Source: Labilibaculum sp.
Lineage (GTDB): Bacteria > Bacteroidota > Bacteroidia > Bacteroidales > Marinifilaceae
Length of the DNA stretch: 64,000 bases
Assembly (NCBI RefSeq): GCF_963664555.1
Contig: NZ_OY761461.1
Location: 992,001 to 1,056,000, forward strand
Direction: 5' to 3'
Of the stretch, positions 52,801-62,639 are shown in pieces. A program made the position numbers and the translations under genes. The notes under the pieces were generated by a model, which had not been told where the DNA came from, did not search any database, and saw nothing but the letters and a program-made list of their open reading frames with translations. Every line of letters starts with the position of its first letter. The stretch's first letter is position 1.

Positions 52801-53953
52801 TATCAATTATGGTGATTCCTTCCCCATCGGTACCAATCCAAAGATTTTCATTTTCGCATTTTAATATGGATAGAACTCTTGTTGGAGAACCGGAAAGGCT
52901 GCCACTATAGTATCCAAAAGTTGATGATTCACTGGGTAATATATTGATATTGCCATAATTTGTGAATATCCAGATATCATTATTGTTAGTTTCTCCTAAT
53001 CCTATAACTGTATTGCTTTGTAATGAAAATTTATTGGTTTTAGAATGAGTATAGCTTTTTATCTCTTTTGTTTTCGGATTCACCTGATAAAGTCCGCCAC
53101 CATCCGTACCTGCCCAAATGGTTCCTTTGCTGTCGCAAAAGATGCGAATGATCATATTGGTTGGGACGAAATGAGAAGTTTTGGCTTTGTTGTGAAAATG
53201 TTCGTAGGTTTCTGTTTCTAAATCATAGACAAATAATCCGTACAGTTCTGTACCAATCCAAAGATTTCCATTTTTATCGCTGGTTAATATGATTGTATTA
53301 AAGGGATTACTGAAAGGTCCTTTTAGTTCGGTAAGTTTCAGGGTCGATGTATTTCCCTTAAAGATTCGCCCTTTGTTGGTGCTGAACCATATCATATTCT
53401 CTTTTCCTTCAACAATGGATGTAATGGTTTCGCCGGATGAGTATATGTCAAATCTGATGATTGTTGAATCGGCAAGAGACTGACCGATCACTGTTCCGAA
53501 ATTGCTGCCTAACCAAATTCTCGACGAACTAATATTTACAGATTCCAGTGTTTGATGCTCCGCTAACATGCTGATGTTGGAATATTGCGGTGCATATTTT
53601 TCAGATGGCATCAGTTTGGATATTGAGCCTTTTTTTGATACGCACCAAATGTTTCCATGTGAATCTTTTAATAAGCTAAGAATTGAGGCTGCAGATGCTT
53701 CCTTACCAAATATTTCGCTGTGGGAATATTGACGGTAATCATAACCATCAAAGCGCAGAATACCAGAATGAGAGTTGAGCCACAGATAGCCAAGTGAATC
53801 TTCAACTACGCTTGTGGCAATGGTTTGCTGTCTACCAACTTCTGCTCTTACATGGATAAAGTTGGTAGATTCATCTGCGTATGAAAAGAGATAAGTAGTA
53901 CAAGCCAATAATAGTAGAATCAGTTTAGCTACAGGTGAATTTTTTCTCAACAT
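49847..53953 (-). CDS. Hybrid two-component system regulator (Reg_prop/Y_Y_Y sensor, kinase, receiver, AraC)
   Basis: A 1368-residue one-protein sensor-regulator. After a signal peptide (~1-28) come two seven-bladed Reg_prop propellers (repeated N-I-W-I-G-T-x-G-x-G-L type motifs), a Y_Y_Y domain (~660-770) and a transmembrane helix (~790-810). Then follow a HisKA domain with phospho-His848 in M-S-H-E-I-Q-T-P-L, an ATPase domain ([17 protein letters not shown] in pieces), a receiver with Asp1154 in I-I-L-S-D-V-M-M-P, and a C-terminal AraC helix-turn-helix. It senses a glycan fragment in the periplasm and should activate the divergent susCD block. The frame is open up to 54025, but the ATG at 53953 gives the normal signal peptide. 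Confidence 0.93.
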   Translation of the reverse strand: MLRKNSPVAKLILLLLACTTYLFSYADESTNFIHVRAEVGRQQTIATSVVEDSLGYLWLNSHSGILRFDGYDYRQYSHSEIFGKEASAASILSLLKDSHGNIWCVSKKGSISKLMPSEKYAPQYSNISMLAEHQTLESVNISSSRIWLGSNFGTVIGQSLADSTIIRFDIYSSGETITSIVEGKENMIWFSTNKGRIFKGNTSTLKLTELKGPFSNPFNTIILTSDKNGNLWIGTELYGLFVYDLETETYEHFHNKAKTSHFVPTNMIIRIFCDSKGTIWAGTDGGGLYQVNPKTKEIKSYTHSKTNKFSLQSNTVIGLGETNNNDIWIFTNYGNINILPSESSTFGYYSGSLSGSPTRVLSILKCENENLWIGTDGEGITIIDKTGKAIQQFIAKTNTANGLTGNYIQTMVEDQNQNKWIGTYLNGLLHYDTKTNKFSSIKAVNKAGQMATDIRSLFIDNKNRIWVGSNVGISVYSLSGKQMAFYPHNKNGLKGSIAEVFLKDENNQIWMGMVDGGLFLFKEEKTLEDSFFIPFQLVNTKNQTENSISHGASDDHGNLYFVNSYSKLLKFSTKEKKTAPISGFNNEEIHGVIAVIAADSSNLWVSRINGISHLDLASGRSYFYSWKNGTLKDRFLSGSAAKDKDGVLYFGGVGGLNHFDPSRIKKTNMELHLRINQLKIVNRDAEELIPKQLKAGIGQIKTLKLNHKQTSFSFQFSVINDHLDPNYFYAYRLKGFDNNWITTENMRVATYTNIPYGNYTFEVKAGTKRNIWDIQTQTIELKILPPFWLRWWAYLIYTILFAIISFFIIRYSIMWARLKKKLYLKELQNEKNKELYELKMNFFAKMSHEIQTPLTLILSPIENMIERAEGNLLLRQRLQVIKNNANRLSRIAMELMTIRNKELGKLKISVSENNIIKDINKTALSFTEQARFKQIDFSVEGIEKEEILLWYDQQKLEHVIYNLLANAFKFTPREGKIVIHLNKNIEEKKVEIKITDTGIGIPNNELTNIFNLFYQSKDGKAIGGTGIGLALSQELILLHKGEITVESELHKGTTFTISIPFGNQHFRQDEFAYHESNKEEINETPILPLNLNEELSELIPDENKKNILIVEDNYEMLLFLQDSFKIFYNVRVAQNGQEALNCLSDYKADIILSDVMMPIMDGITLCKNLKEKKCTRHIPIILLTTKNTTNSKLEGLKFGAIEYINKPFNVKELLLKVNNILDAQKRVIEQYRAEILTDCKELEIESPDEKFIESVLLEIENNFEDPEFRLEELATSLNMSYSNIYRRFLSLTGKTLVDFVRTFRLRKAVVILINYNLTIQEIAFKVGFNDPKYFSKCFKKEYKKTPKQYKLEHKTMSCSNNLSPDIIS

Positions 53954-54362
53954 GATGAATCTATTTCTAAGTTCAGGTACAAACAAAAATAGACATCTGT
54001 TATAAGCCTTCCAAGTAGAATTCAAATAAAATTGGCTGATGGGTTATGTGTAAGTATCTTAAAATTAATACTATGGGAAAATATCTACCACTTAGCCTAA
54101 AATGTCCACCTCTCGATACTAAATAATCCCCAATATTATATTCTCGAATTTAATAGTTCTTACTATAAGTAAGAGATAATGCGTGTTAAACCATATAACT
54201 CATTCTAAATAATTTCGGTATGAGACGATATTTACACAATGCAGCAAATGAGTTTTAAAAAAAAACTATCACGTTAGGATTACTAACATTGTTTTCAGTG
54301 TGAGTAGTGGAACTATTTATTAACCCAATATCTAAATTTTTTTTTGTATAAAATCTAACCTT
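53954..54362. other. Divergent regulatory region of the polysaccharide locus
   Basis: This 409-bp AT-rich gap separates the regulator (minus) from the plus-strand PUL genes. It holds the AAAATGTCCAC motif at 54099-54109 and a CTTACTA at 54159-54165. No gene is seen in it. Confidence 0.6.
54099..54113 (+). promoter_or_regulatory. Candidate HTCS-binding motif, copy 1
   Basis: AAAATGTCCACCTCT lies in the divergent region. The first 11 bases recur exactly at 62561-62571 upstream of the GH2 gene, and in both places CTTACTA follows 59-60 bp downstream. This makes it the best candidate site for the hybrid regulator. Confidence 0.5.
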
Positions 54363-55289
54363 ATGAAGAATCAAACAATGAAAAAAAGTGACTATTTAAA
54401 AATTCCAAAAATGGGTTTTAAACGGAGCTCATTTTTGTTATTCGCAATCGTTGCCATGACTTTTGCCACCAGTTGCGACAAAGACGAATCAGTTAATTTA
54501 CCAGAGACAACCACAGGTGAAGTAACTGATATCACAGGTCAGAATGCTGTTGTGAGCGGCAGTGTAACATCCAACGGAGGATCAAAAATTCTTGCTATGG
54601 GAATTTGCTGGACGGCTAAAGATGTTGAGCCAACTGTAGAAGATAATTTTGCAGCAGTAGGTGAATTTACTCCGGATGGTATTTTGCAGGAGGATTGGAA
54701 TTATTCAGCGACCCTAAATGGATTAGCTGTTAAAACGGCTTATAAAGCCAGAGCTTATGCCGCGAATGAAGCAGGTACTTCTTACGGAGAAACTATTTCT
54801 TTTACTTCTAAAGCAGGGAAAACTTTCCATGTATTAACAGCGGATATGATTGATACCTATACGCAAGAAGTTGAGGAAGGACCTAAGGAATCTCTTATTG
54901 ATGACGATTTTGATACCTATTGGCATTCAGCCTGGTCTGATGAACCTGGTGCAGAAGTTATGCCATTGCCTCATCATATCCAAATTGCATTTGCCGAAGA
55001 TAAAAACATTGGAGGATTCCAATTCTGGACCAGAAGTACATCCAACAGATCAAACGATCCTGTCAAATTCGATGTGCAAACAAGTACAAATGGAACTGAT
55101 TATACAACAGTATGGACTTCAGAAACTATAGCAACTCAGCCACGTCCGGCTGATAACACTATTTCACTTGATAAGAATTATTCTTCTAAATATTTTAGGA
55201 TTAGAGTTCTTGACACACGTACAACAGGATTAACCCACACTACAATGAGTGAGATAAAAGTGTTCGATGATGGTATGCTGCCTTATTAA
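54363..55289 (+). CDS. Discoidin-domain (F5/8 type C) surface lipoprotein
   Basis: A 308-residue lipoprotein (lipobox M-T-F-A-T-S-C). Residues ~50-150 form a fibronectin-like domain of the Bacteroidota type (V-S-G-S-V-T-S-N-G-G-S-K-I-L-A-M-G-I-C-W, then Y-K-A-R-A-Y-A-A-N). Residues ~160-305 are a discoidin/CBM32-like domain with D-T-Y-W-H-S-A-W-S-D. It likely binds the target glycan at the cell surface, in the place of a SusE/F-type protein. The n-region is long, and a start at 54411 would also give a good signal peptide. It precedes susC by 77 bp. Confidence 0.82.
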   Translation: MKNQTMKKSDYLKIPKMGFKRSSFLLFAIVAMTFATSCDKDESVNLPETTTGEVTDITGQNAVVSGSVTSNGGSKILAMGICWTAKDVEPTVEDNFAAVGEFTPDGILQEDWNYSATLNGLAVKTAYKARAYAANEAGTSYGETISFTSKAGKTFHVLTADMIDTYTQEVEEGPKESLIDDDFDTYWHSAWSDEPGAEVMPLPHHIQIAFAEDKNIGGFQFWTRSTSNRSNDPVKFDVQTSTNGTDYTTVWTSETIATQPRPADNTISLDKNYSSKYFRIRVLDTRTTGLTHTTMSEIKVFDDGMLPY

Positions 55290-55366
55290 AAGGGGGTTAA
55301 TCTAAAATAATCAAGAACAACATGTATAATAGTTTATTTATCTAATTAAGATTCAAGATAATAATT

Positions 55367-58366
55367 ATGAGATATTTGCGACAAATAAAGTTTTTTCAAA
55401 AAAACTTTCAGAATAAAACGATGCACCATACTCTCCCAAGTATTCAAAAAGCGATAAGTTTGTTCGTTTTTATGCTGTTTTTTACAGCTATTGCAAGTGC
55501 ACAATCTGTTGAAATAAAAGGGAAAGTATTAGATAACGATACTCAGGAATCATTACCAGGTGTTAGTATTATAATAAAAGGAACTACCCAAGGTGCTATA
55601 ACTGATATAAATGGAGATTATACTCTAAAAGTAAGGCAAGCAGATGCGCTTTTAGTTTTTTCATTTATTGGTTATGAATCACAGGAAGTATCGGTTAACG
55701 GTCAGGCAACTATTAATGTTAATTTAAAAATTTCATCTAGTGATCTTGATGAGGTTATGGTAATTGCATATGGAACGACAAAAAAATCAAATTTAACAGG
55801 TTCTGCTGTAGCATTAGACAGCGAAGACCTTAAAGATGTTTTTGTATCGAATGTAGCATCCATGCTTCAAGGAAAAGTTGCCGGAGTGTACTCCTCTGCA
55901 GGAAGTGGACAACCTGGTTCAAGTTCAGAAATCACTATACGAGGTAAAGGTTCATTGTCAGGTACTACATCACCTCTTTGGGTGGTTGATGGTATTATAA
56001 TGGGTAATTCTGACCCAGGCTTTAGCCCTGCTGATATTGAAAGCATTACTGTATTAAAAGATGCTTCAGCTACTTCGTTGTATGGGTCTTTGGCTGCTAA
56101 TGGGGTTATTTTATTGCAAACTAAAAGAGCGAATAAAGGCGATTCCAAAATAAATGTTAATGCAACCTACGGATTCACCACATTTAATAACGGGAATTTC
56201 TCCTTGATGAATTCTCAGGAATTATATGATTATCAAAAAACATGGAACCCTGATGTAACCGAGGATGTGTTAAACACGGATACGGATTGGATGGACATTG
56301 GTACACAAACCGGAAAAGCACAAGAGTATAACGTAAACTATTCTGGTGGAAACGAAAAGATGACTACTTATTTATCCGGTACTTATTATAATGAGACAGG
56401 TGCATTAAAAGGATATGAATACGAACGTTATTCAGCGATTGCCAACTTTGACATTAATGCCACTGAACGCCTTAGGATTAAAGTAAATTTATCTGGCGAT
56501 TATCGTACGACAAAAGACCAGCAACATTCCACATATGCAATGTTTACTTACATGCCGTGGGACGAACCTTATTTGCCTGATGGTTCTGTTTTAGATCCAA
56601 GAGTTGATAGTGGTAAAGATTATTTACTCGAAAATAATAAGGTTTGGTATGGAAGAGACGAAAACAATTACCTATACGATTTGCAATACAATTATGGCAA
56701 ATCACGCAGTAACAATCTTCGTGCAAATATCGGGTTTGATTATAAAATTAACGACTGGTTGACTTTTTCGTCAATGAATAACATAGCTCTTAATTTTGGA
56801 CAATCTGAATGGTATACTGATCCTCGTTCTATAAGTGGGCAGGCAGACAGAGGAACATTATATGAAAGTTATAGTTTTAGCAAAACCCGTTTCACCAACC
56901 AAATGCTTCGAATCAGCAAGAGTTTTGGTCTTCATGCACTGAATGCATTTGTTGCCTGGGAATTTACTGACTACCATTCTGATGATGCTAATGCTACAGG
57001 GAAAGGTATTGCCGCAGGCCTTACTGTACTTAATACCACTGCTGAAGCTGTTTCGGTAGGCGGGTACAAGGGGGAAAGCGCTAAACAAAGTATGCTTGTC
57101 AATTTGCAATACGCCTATAATGATAAATATCTGGCTACTGCTTCCTTTAGCAGACAAGGTTCAAGCAGCTTTGGTCCAAATAAGCAATATGGTAGTTTCT
57201 GGTCAGCTAGTGTAGGCTGGAATGCCCATAGCGAAGATTTCCTAAAAGAGGTAGAATGGTTAAACACTTTAAAATGGTCTGCCAGCATGGGACAAGTAGG
57301 AAATGCTCCGGGAGGATTTCAATATCTTGGTTACTTCGCTTTTGTAGATCAATACAATGGAAATAGTGCTGCTACTCCATATCAAAAAGGAAATCCTGAC
57401 ATTAGTTGGGAAAAAGTAACCAGCTACAACACAGCTATCAACACAAGATTATTCAACCGTGTAAGTATTAATTTAGATCTGTACTATAAAAATAGCGATA
57501 ACCTGCTAACTTATGTTCCACTTCCTGCATTGACTGGTTATAGTGGGATATGGATGAATGTTGGGCGTGTTACCAACAAAGGGTACGAGCTTACTGTTTC
57601 TCCTGAAATAATCAAAACTTCCAGATTTAAGTGGGATATGACTTTGAATCTTGCTTACAACAAAAACAGGGTTAAAGAAATATACGAAGATAAAGCCTAT
57701 ACAAGTGGGAATACAAGAATCGAAGCCGGTTATGATATGGATGCACAATACCAACGTATATGGTACGGCGCAAATCCTGCCAACGGTGAACCACTTTGGG
57801 AAAAAGTTACTGTGAACGAAGATGGTACTGAAACGGTTACTTTAACTTCAGACTACGCTGATGCTACCCTGCAGTTTACCGGAACTAAAGGCACTCCTAC
57901 ATATACAGGAGGAATTCTCAATAAATTTGCTTTTGATAATTTCACTTTAACTGCAAACATCAGTTTTGTTGATGATATTTATAAATATAACAGTAACAGA
58001 GAATTATTTGATAGCGACGGATCATACGCTTCTTTTAATAATATGAATTTGGCTGATGGCTGGAGTCGTTGGGAAAAACCAGGAGATGTTGCTACTCATC
58101 CAAAACCATTTAAAGGTGGGGTTAATGCAAATAAAAACTCATCACGATATTTAGAAGATGCAAGTTATATCCGTTTACGCAATGTAACGTTGGCATACAA
58201 CCTTCCTAAAAACGTATTAAACTTACTTAAGATATCAAGTGCTTCTGTTTATGTAAGTGCGGATAACATGATTACACTGACAAACTGGTCAGGAATGGAT
58301 CCTGAAACCGGCGCATTATACCCACTGTCTAAAAAAATTATGGCAGGCGTAAAAATAAATTTTTAA
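55367..58366 (+). CDS. SusC-type TonB-dependent outer membrane receptor
   Basis: A 999-residue SusC homologue. After the signal peptide (ends near I-A-S-A-Q-S, ~46) come a carboxypeptidase-regulatory-like domain (V-E-I-K-G-K-V-L-D-N-D, P-G-V-S-I-I-I-K-G-T), the SusC plug (V-M-V-I-A-Y-G-T-T-K-K-S-N-L-T-G-S, then L-W-V-V-D-G-I-I-M) and a long beta-barrel ending in a terminal aromatic (G-V-K-I-N-F). It imports oligosaccharides across the outer membrane with SusD as lid. An internal ATG at 55421 is an alternative start that fits the signal peptide better. Confidence 0.93.
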   Translation: MRYLRQIKFFQKNFQNKTMHHTLPSIQKAISLFVFMLFFTAIASAQSVEIKGKVLDNDTQESLPGVSIIIKGTTQGAITDINGDYTLKVRQADALLVFSFIGYESQEVSVNGQATINVNLKISSSDLDEVMVIAYGTTKKSNLTGSAVALDSEDLKDVFVSNVASMLQGKVAGVYSSAGSGQPGSSSEITIRGKGSLSGTTSPLWVVDGIIMGNSDPGFSPADIESITVLKDASATSLYGSLAANGVILLQTKRANKGDSKINVNATYGFTTFNNGNFSLMNSQELYDYQKTWNPDVTEDVLNTDTDWMDIGTQTGKAQEYNVNYSGGNEKMTTYLSGTYYNETGALKGYEYERYSAIANFDINATERLRIKVNLSGDYRTTKDQQHSTYAMFTYMPWDEPYLPDGSVLDPRVDSGKDYLLENNKVWYGRDENNYLYDLQYNYGKSRSNNLRANIGFDYKINDWLTFSSMNNIALNFGQSEWYTDPRSISGQADRGTLYESYSFSKTRFTNQMLRISKSFGLHALNAFVAWEFTDYHSDDANATGKGIAAGLTVLNTTAEAVSVGGYKGESAKQSMLVNLQYAYNDKYLATASFSRQGSSSFGPNKQYGSFWSASVGWNAHSEDFLKEVEWLNTLKWSASMGQVGNAPGGFQYLGYFAFVDQYNGNSAATPYQKGNPDISWEKVTSYNTAINTRLFNRVSINLDLYYKNSDNLLTYVPLPALTGYSGIWMNVGRVTNKGYELTVSPEIIKTSRFKWDMTLNLAYNKNRVKEIYEDKAYTSGNTRIEAGYDMDAQYQRIWYGANPANGEPLWEKVTVNEDGTETVTLTSDYADATLQFTGTKGTPTYTGGILNKFAFDNFTLTANISFVDDIYKYNSNRELFDSDGSYASFNNMNLADGWSRWEKPGDVATHPKPFKGGVNANKNSSRYLEDASYIRLRNVTLAYNLPKNVLNLLKISSASVYVSADNMITLTNWSGMDPETGALYPLSKKIMAGVKINF

Positions 58367-58482
58367 TAAGTAAAAATTATTAATGTTTAAAAAGATGAAA
58401 CGTCCATGTATAATGCTTTTACATACAGAGGAGATGATTATCATGGAAAGTTCCATATGGCAAAACATAAAATAAAAAACAT

Positions 58483-60150
58483 ATGAAAATGAAAAATATA
58501 TATTCTTTTATTGCGATTCTATTAGCACTTTCTTTTAGTGCTTGTGAAATCGATAGGGAACCGTTTCAGGATTTATCGGATGATAAAGTATTTGCTGACG
58601 AATTAGGTATCGAAGCAGCCGCTTTAGGTACATATGCATTACTAAAAAAGAATGAGTTTATGCGTCCTTACCACTTCCATGGTGAATTTGGTGGTGACAA
58701 TATTGCATTAAGCGGTTCTACCACCGATGCCTTATTCTATATGTACAATTACCAGCACACACCGACAAATGGCCATTTAAATAGCTTATGGTCTTATTGT
58801 TACAAGGGGATTGTGAATGCGAATAAAGTTATTGACAAAGCACAGGCAGGTACGCCTCGTTTGAATCATGTTATTGGTGAAATGTATTATTTACGTGCCT
58901 TCTTTTATTTCAATCTGGTAAATATTTGGGGACGACCTTATGTTCAGAATCCAAGTTCAAACTTGGGTGTTCCAATTATTTTAGATGCTGAACCGGATGC
59001 AGATAATTTGCCTCCCCGTGCCACGGTTAAGGAGGTTTATGATCTGATTTTAAGTGACTTGTTAAAAGGGGCTGAATTAATGAGTGAATTTAAAAGAAAT
59101 GATTCAGAATACAATATATATGCATCTGAACAAGCGGCCAACGCTTTATTGTCCAGGGTGTATTTATATATGGAAGATAATGCAAAAGCAGAGGAGTATG
59201 CCTCCAAAGTAATTGATTCAAACAACTTCACACTATTGGAAGGTTCTGATTATGAGACTTTTCCAACAATGGTGCCCGAGGAAAATTCGGAAATTATATT
59301 TGCATGTAGAGCATTAAAAGATGAAGATGATTATGGTTGGTATGCTTTTGGAGGTATGTATGCAACAATTGATGGTGTAGGCTGGGGTGAAATGTATGCA
59401 TCTGAACCTTATAGGGATTTGCTTGATCAAAATCCTTCGGATAGAAGACATAAATTCATTGATCCTCAATATGTAGATGGTGATGATTATGAGATCACTT
59501 ATTCTTACGACAAATCATCTCCGGCGGGTTCAAAAATGTTCAAAATGTATGCTGTTACCAATAATGGGGGCAATTGGGAATATGATTACAACGGGACAAA
59601 AACTGTTTCAACCGAACTTGTAAATGGCAACACAGTGTATTTTATCACTGAAGGTGAGAATATCAGTGGAAAAACCTATGTGAAATTAACAAAGAAGATG
59701 CCGGTAAGACAGGGATATCCTAAATATTTTGTGATAAAATGTTCAAATCAGGAAGGACAACCGCAATTGTTCTCGCCGGTTATTTCACGTTTGGCAGAGA
59801 TGTATTTGAATCGTGCCGAAGCACGTGCTAAAACTAATAATACAACAGGTGCATTGGACGATATTAATCTGATAAGAGAACGTGCAAATATTGATGCATA
59901 CTCCGCAGTTCCTGCTGGTAGAACTCTTCTAGAAATAGTGCTTGAGGAACGACGCATAGAACTTGCTTTCGAAGCGCATCGACGTTATGACATTTTTAGA
60001 AATGGCTTAACCTTGGATCGCAGATATCCAGGAACACACGATAGAGGTGCTAATCCTTTATTAACTGTTCCTGCAACAAGTCCTCGTGTTGTTGACTTTA
60101 TTCCAGAAGCTCAGATTTTAGCTCAGCCTAATTTGGTACAAAATCCATAA
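58483..60150 (+). CDS. SusD-type glycan-binding lipoprotein (RagB/SusD family)
   Basis: A 555-residue surface lipoprotein with lipobox L-S-F-S-A-C, N-terminal R-E-P-F-Q-D-L-S-D-D pattern, TPR-like helices (Y-Y-L-R-A-F-F-Y-F-N-L-V-N-I-W-G-R-P-Y) and the C-terminal R-R-I-E-L-A-F-E-A-H-R-R-Y-D-I-F-R motif typical of the family. It captures glycan for the SusC partner encoded 116 bp upstream. The second Met (58489) could also be the start. Confidence 0.94.
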   Translation: MKMKNIYSFIAILLALSFSACEIDREPFQDLSDDKVFADELGIEAAALGTYALLKKNEFMRPYHFHGEFGGDNIALSGSTTDALFYMYNYQHTPTNGHLNSLWSYCYKGIVNANKVIDKAQAGTPRLNHVIGEMYYLRAFFYFNLVNIWGRPYVQNPSSNLGVPIILDAEPDADNLPPRATVKEVYDLILSDLLKGAELMSEFKRNDSEYNIYASEQAANALLSRVYLYMEDNAKAEEYASKVIDSNNFTLLEGSDYETFPTMVPEENSEIIFACRALKDEDDYGWYAFGGMYATIDGVGWGEMYASEPYRDLLDQNPSDRRHKFIDPQYVDGDDYEITYSYDKSSPAGSKMFKMYAVTNNGGNWEYDYNGTKTVSTELVNGNTVYFITEGENISGKTYVKLTKKMPVRQGYPKYFVIKCSNQEGQPQLFSPVISRLAEMYLNRAEARAKTNNTTGALDDINLIRERANIDAYSAVPAGRTLLEIVLEERRIELAFEAHRRYDIFRNGLTLDRRYPGTHDRGANPLLTVPATSPRVVDFIPEAQILAQPNLVQNP

Positions 60151-60165
60151 TTCAATAATAATCAC

Positions 60166-60204
60166 TTAATACAATAAGGCTTTACCAAAGTCTTATTGTA
60201 TTAA
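60166..60204. terminator. Hairpin downstream of susD
   Basis: A perfect 13-bp stem TTAATACAATAAG (60166-60178) / CTTATTGTATTAA (60192-60204) with a 13-base loop but no T tract. It may act as an mRNA 3'-end stabiliser or partial terminator, setting apart susCD from later genes. A second small hairpin ACCTCAG/CTGAGGT follows at 60271-60292. Confidence 0.55.
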
Positions 60205-60382
60205 AATGTGGTTACTACTCTAATCCCCGGGTCGTAAACTAATTTGTTTACGTAATAAACTCTTTTTGATACCTCAGGGCAAGCTCTGAGGTTATTTATT
60301 TAGGTTTTTGGAAAAAACATATGAAAACTACTTGTTAAAAACCCAAATGTAAAAAACAGTCAATTGTTAAAAATATATAGTC

Positions 60383-62194
60383 ATGAAAATTACCAAATTA
60401 GGCTTATTAACATTTCTGTCGGTTTTGTTATTTTTTTATTCTTGTGACAAGGAGGAAACACAACCTGAAGATGAAAATTTAAAAAAAGGCAATTCAGTAA
60501 CATATGATTTGTCAATATCAGTTCCTTGCGAAGGGAATAGCTGGGTTGTTGCGAATCCCCTTGCTACTTCAAATTTAGTTGTAACAGGAGGTATTAAAAA
60601 TTGGACGAATTCAAGTGATAAAATTCGCACCTATTTTTATGCAAAAACAACTGGAACAATTCAAGTAGGCATCCGTGCCAGATTAAGTGTGTCCAGCACA
60701 TTAAAAATAACGTTGGGAGATGAAACACAAGAGCTGACTTTTGATAAAGGAAATACCTATAAAGATTATAGTGCAGGCACCTTTAAAATTACTCAAACTG
60801 GCTATCAATTTATCGAATTAGAAGGCGTGAGTAATGGAGGAAGTTCTTTTGGCGATATCTCTGATATTTTATTAGGGGATTCATCCTGGAGCTCTAATAT
60901 AAGTTATGTTGATAATGAATGGTTCTATTGGGGACGAAGAGGTCCTTCGGTGCATTTAGGTTATCAGGCACCTGCCAATAAAAATATTACATGGTTTTAC
61001 AACGAATTAACGGTACCTGTGGGGAAAGATCCAATAGGCTCATATTTTATGGCTAATGGGTTTTCATCGGGCTATTTTGGAATGCAGGTTAATTCAGCGA
61101 CAGAAAGACGTGTGTTATTTTCGGTATGGAGCGCATTCGACACACAAGATCCTAATCAGATTCCTGCTGAGTATACTGTAGAACCTTTGGGATATGGAAC
61201 TGGCGTAACCGTAGGAGAGTTTGGTGGTGAAGGTTCGGGTGCTCAGAGTTATTGGGTTTATAACTGGAAACCGGGAACAACCTATAAATTTTTATTAAAG
61301 GGTGAATCTAATGCTGATAATTCTATCGATTATACAGCTTATTTCTATGCGCCTGAAGTTGGCGACTGGAAGTTGATAGCCAGTTTTAGAAGGCCATTTC
61401 CTACTGGCAGGCATTTATCACATTTGCATTCGTTTTTAGAAAATTTCAATACCACAATGGGTGATGAAACCCGACAAGTGGATTATAGCAATCAATGGGT
61501 TTATGATACTCAGGGAAGCTGGAGTGAAATGACTAGTGCTGCATTTACCACCGATGCTACAGGTAGTAACGGAGCTCGATTGGATTATGATGGTGGAAGA
61601 GAAGGGGATCACTTTTATTTAAGAAATTGTGGCTTTTTCAGTGACAACGAAACACCCAATAAATCATTTACAAGAACTGCTAATGGAACTGCACCTGCTA
61701 TTGACTTTTCGAAATTAGAAGTTCCTGCCATTACTGTACCACCAATACAAACTGTAATGGACAGAACCGGATGGACTGTATTAGATTACAGCACTCAGGA
61801 AGATAAAGGCGGAGAAGGAAGTACAGGATTGGCAACAGATATTCTCGATGGGGATGAAAGCACTTATTGGCATTCATGCTGGTCGGGCTGCACAGCAGCG
61901 GCTCCTCATTATATTACTGTAGATATGGGGCAAATCAATCCGGTCAATGGTTTTAGTTTTACTCAAAGACAAAATCTTTCCAGAACAGTTAAAGATTTGG
62001 AAATCCAAATAAGCGATGACAACGTAACTTGGGTAAGCCTGGGCGACTTTGTTCTGGAAAAAACTACAAACCAGCAAAATATCAAACTAGGCACAGCTAA
62101 AACGTTCCGATATTTTAAATTCATAGCTAAAACTGCTCATGATGGAACCAATAATGCTGCTATGGCAGAAATTGCGACCTATATTGTAGAGTAA
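60383..62194 (+). CDS. Surface lipoprotein with DUF5077/DUF3472-like and discoidin domains
   Basis: A 603-residue lipoprotein (lipobox L-F-F-Y-S-C). Residues ~40-165 look like DUF5077 and ~170-440 like DUF3472 (Y-Q-A-P-A-N-K-N-I-T-W-F-Y-N-E-L, Y-W-V-Y-N-W-K-P-G-T-T-Y-K-F-L, G-A-R-L-D-Y-D-G-G). Both families occur in glycan loci with unknown function. The C-terminal ~140 residues form a discoidin domain with S-T-Y-W-H-S-C-W-S-G, very like that of the first lipoprotein of the locus. It likely binds or cleaves the target glycan at the surface. Confidence 0.8.
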   Translation: MKITKLGLLTFLSVLLFFYSCDKEETQPEDENLKKGNSVTYDLSISVPCEGNSWVVANPLATSNLVVTGGIKNWTNSSDKIRTYFYAKTTGTIQVGIRARLSVSSTLKITLGDETQELTFDKGNTYKDYSAGTFKITQTGYQFIELEGVSNGGSSFGDISDILLGDSSWSSNISYVDNEWFYWGRRGPSVHLGYQAPANKNITWFYNELTVPVGKDPIGSYFMANGFSSGYFGMQVNSATERRVLFSVWSAFDTQDPNQIPAEYTVEPLGYGTGVTVGEFGGEGSGAQSYWVYNWKPGTTYKFLLKGESNADNSIDYTAYFYAPEVGDWKLIASFRRPFPTGRHLSHLHSFLENFNTTMGDETRQVDYSNQWVYDTQGSWSEMTSAAFTTDATGSNGARLDYDGGREGDHFYLRNCGFFSDNETPNKSFTRTANGTAPAIDFSKLEVPAITVPPIQTVMDRTGWTVLDYSTQEDKGGEGSTGLATDILDGDESTYWHSCWSGCTAAAPHYITVDMGQINPVNGFSFTQRQNLSRTVKDLEIQISDDNVTWVSLGDFVLEKTTNQQNIKLGTAKTFRYFKFIAKTAHDGTNNAAMAEIATYIVE

Positions 62195-62210
62195 GTGTGA
62201 AATTGTATTA

Positions 62211-62251
62211 AGAGGGTGTCCTAAATTTTTATTTGAGATGGCCTCTTTTTT
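62211..62251 (+). terminator. Probable intrinsic terminator after the DUF3472-like gene
   Basis: AAGAGG (62210-62215) pairs with CCTCTT (62242-62247) with extra imperfect pairing inside and T6 afterwards. The loop is long, so the call is moderate. Confidence 0.6.
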
Positions 62252-62560
62252 ATGTTTTATTTTACCGTATGCTTAAAAGATAAATAATTTTAGTTTTTCG
62301 GACAGATGATGGGTATAGTTGATTTTTTGTTTGTATTTCTTGTAACAAAGAAATAACTATTTGAGATTGGTTTGTGTCGTGTTCTCTCTTATGTTCAGGG
62401 ACGCCATTTTTTATGGGATTTAATCTCTTGGATAAATTATTACTTAAGTCCTTGCGTCAACGAACCATTTGAGTAATGTTTTATTTGATAAAAAATATCT
62501 GGGTTTATAATGAGGTATGCACTGTAAATTAGATGTTGCAGGGAATCGGCCTAATCGCTA

Positions 62561-62575
62561 AAAATGTCCACTCTT
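62561..62575 (+). promoter_or_regulatory. Candidate HTCS-binding motif, copy 2
   Basis: AAAATGTCCAC (62561-62571) followed by TCTT, 99 bp before the GH2 start. It repeats exactly the 11-base core at 54099-54109. Confidence 0.5.
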
Positions 62576-62639
62576 TTATAATAGAGATTTTTCATTTTTG
62601 AGATGTGAGATAAATTAAGCTTACTACCTTGTCTTATAA

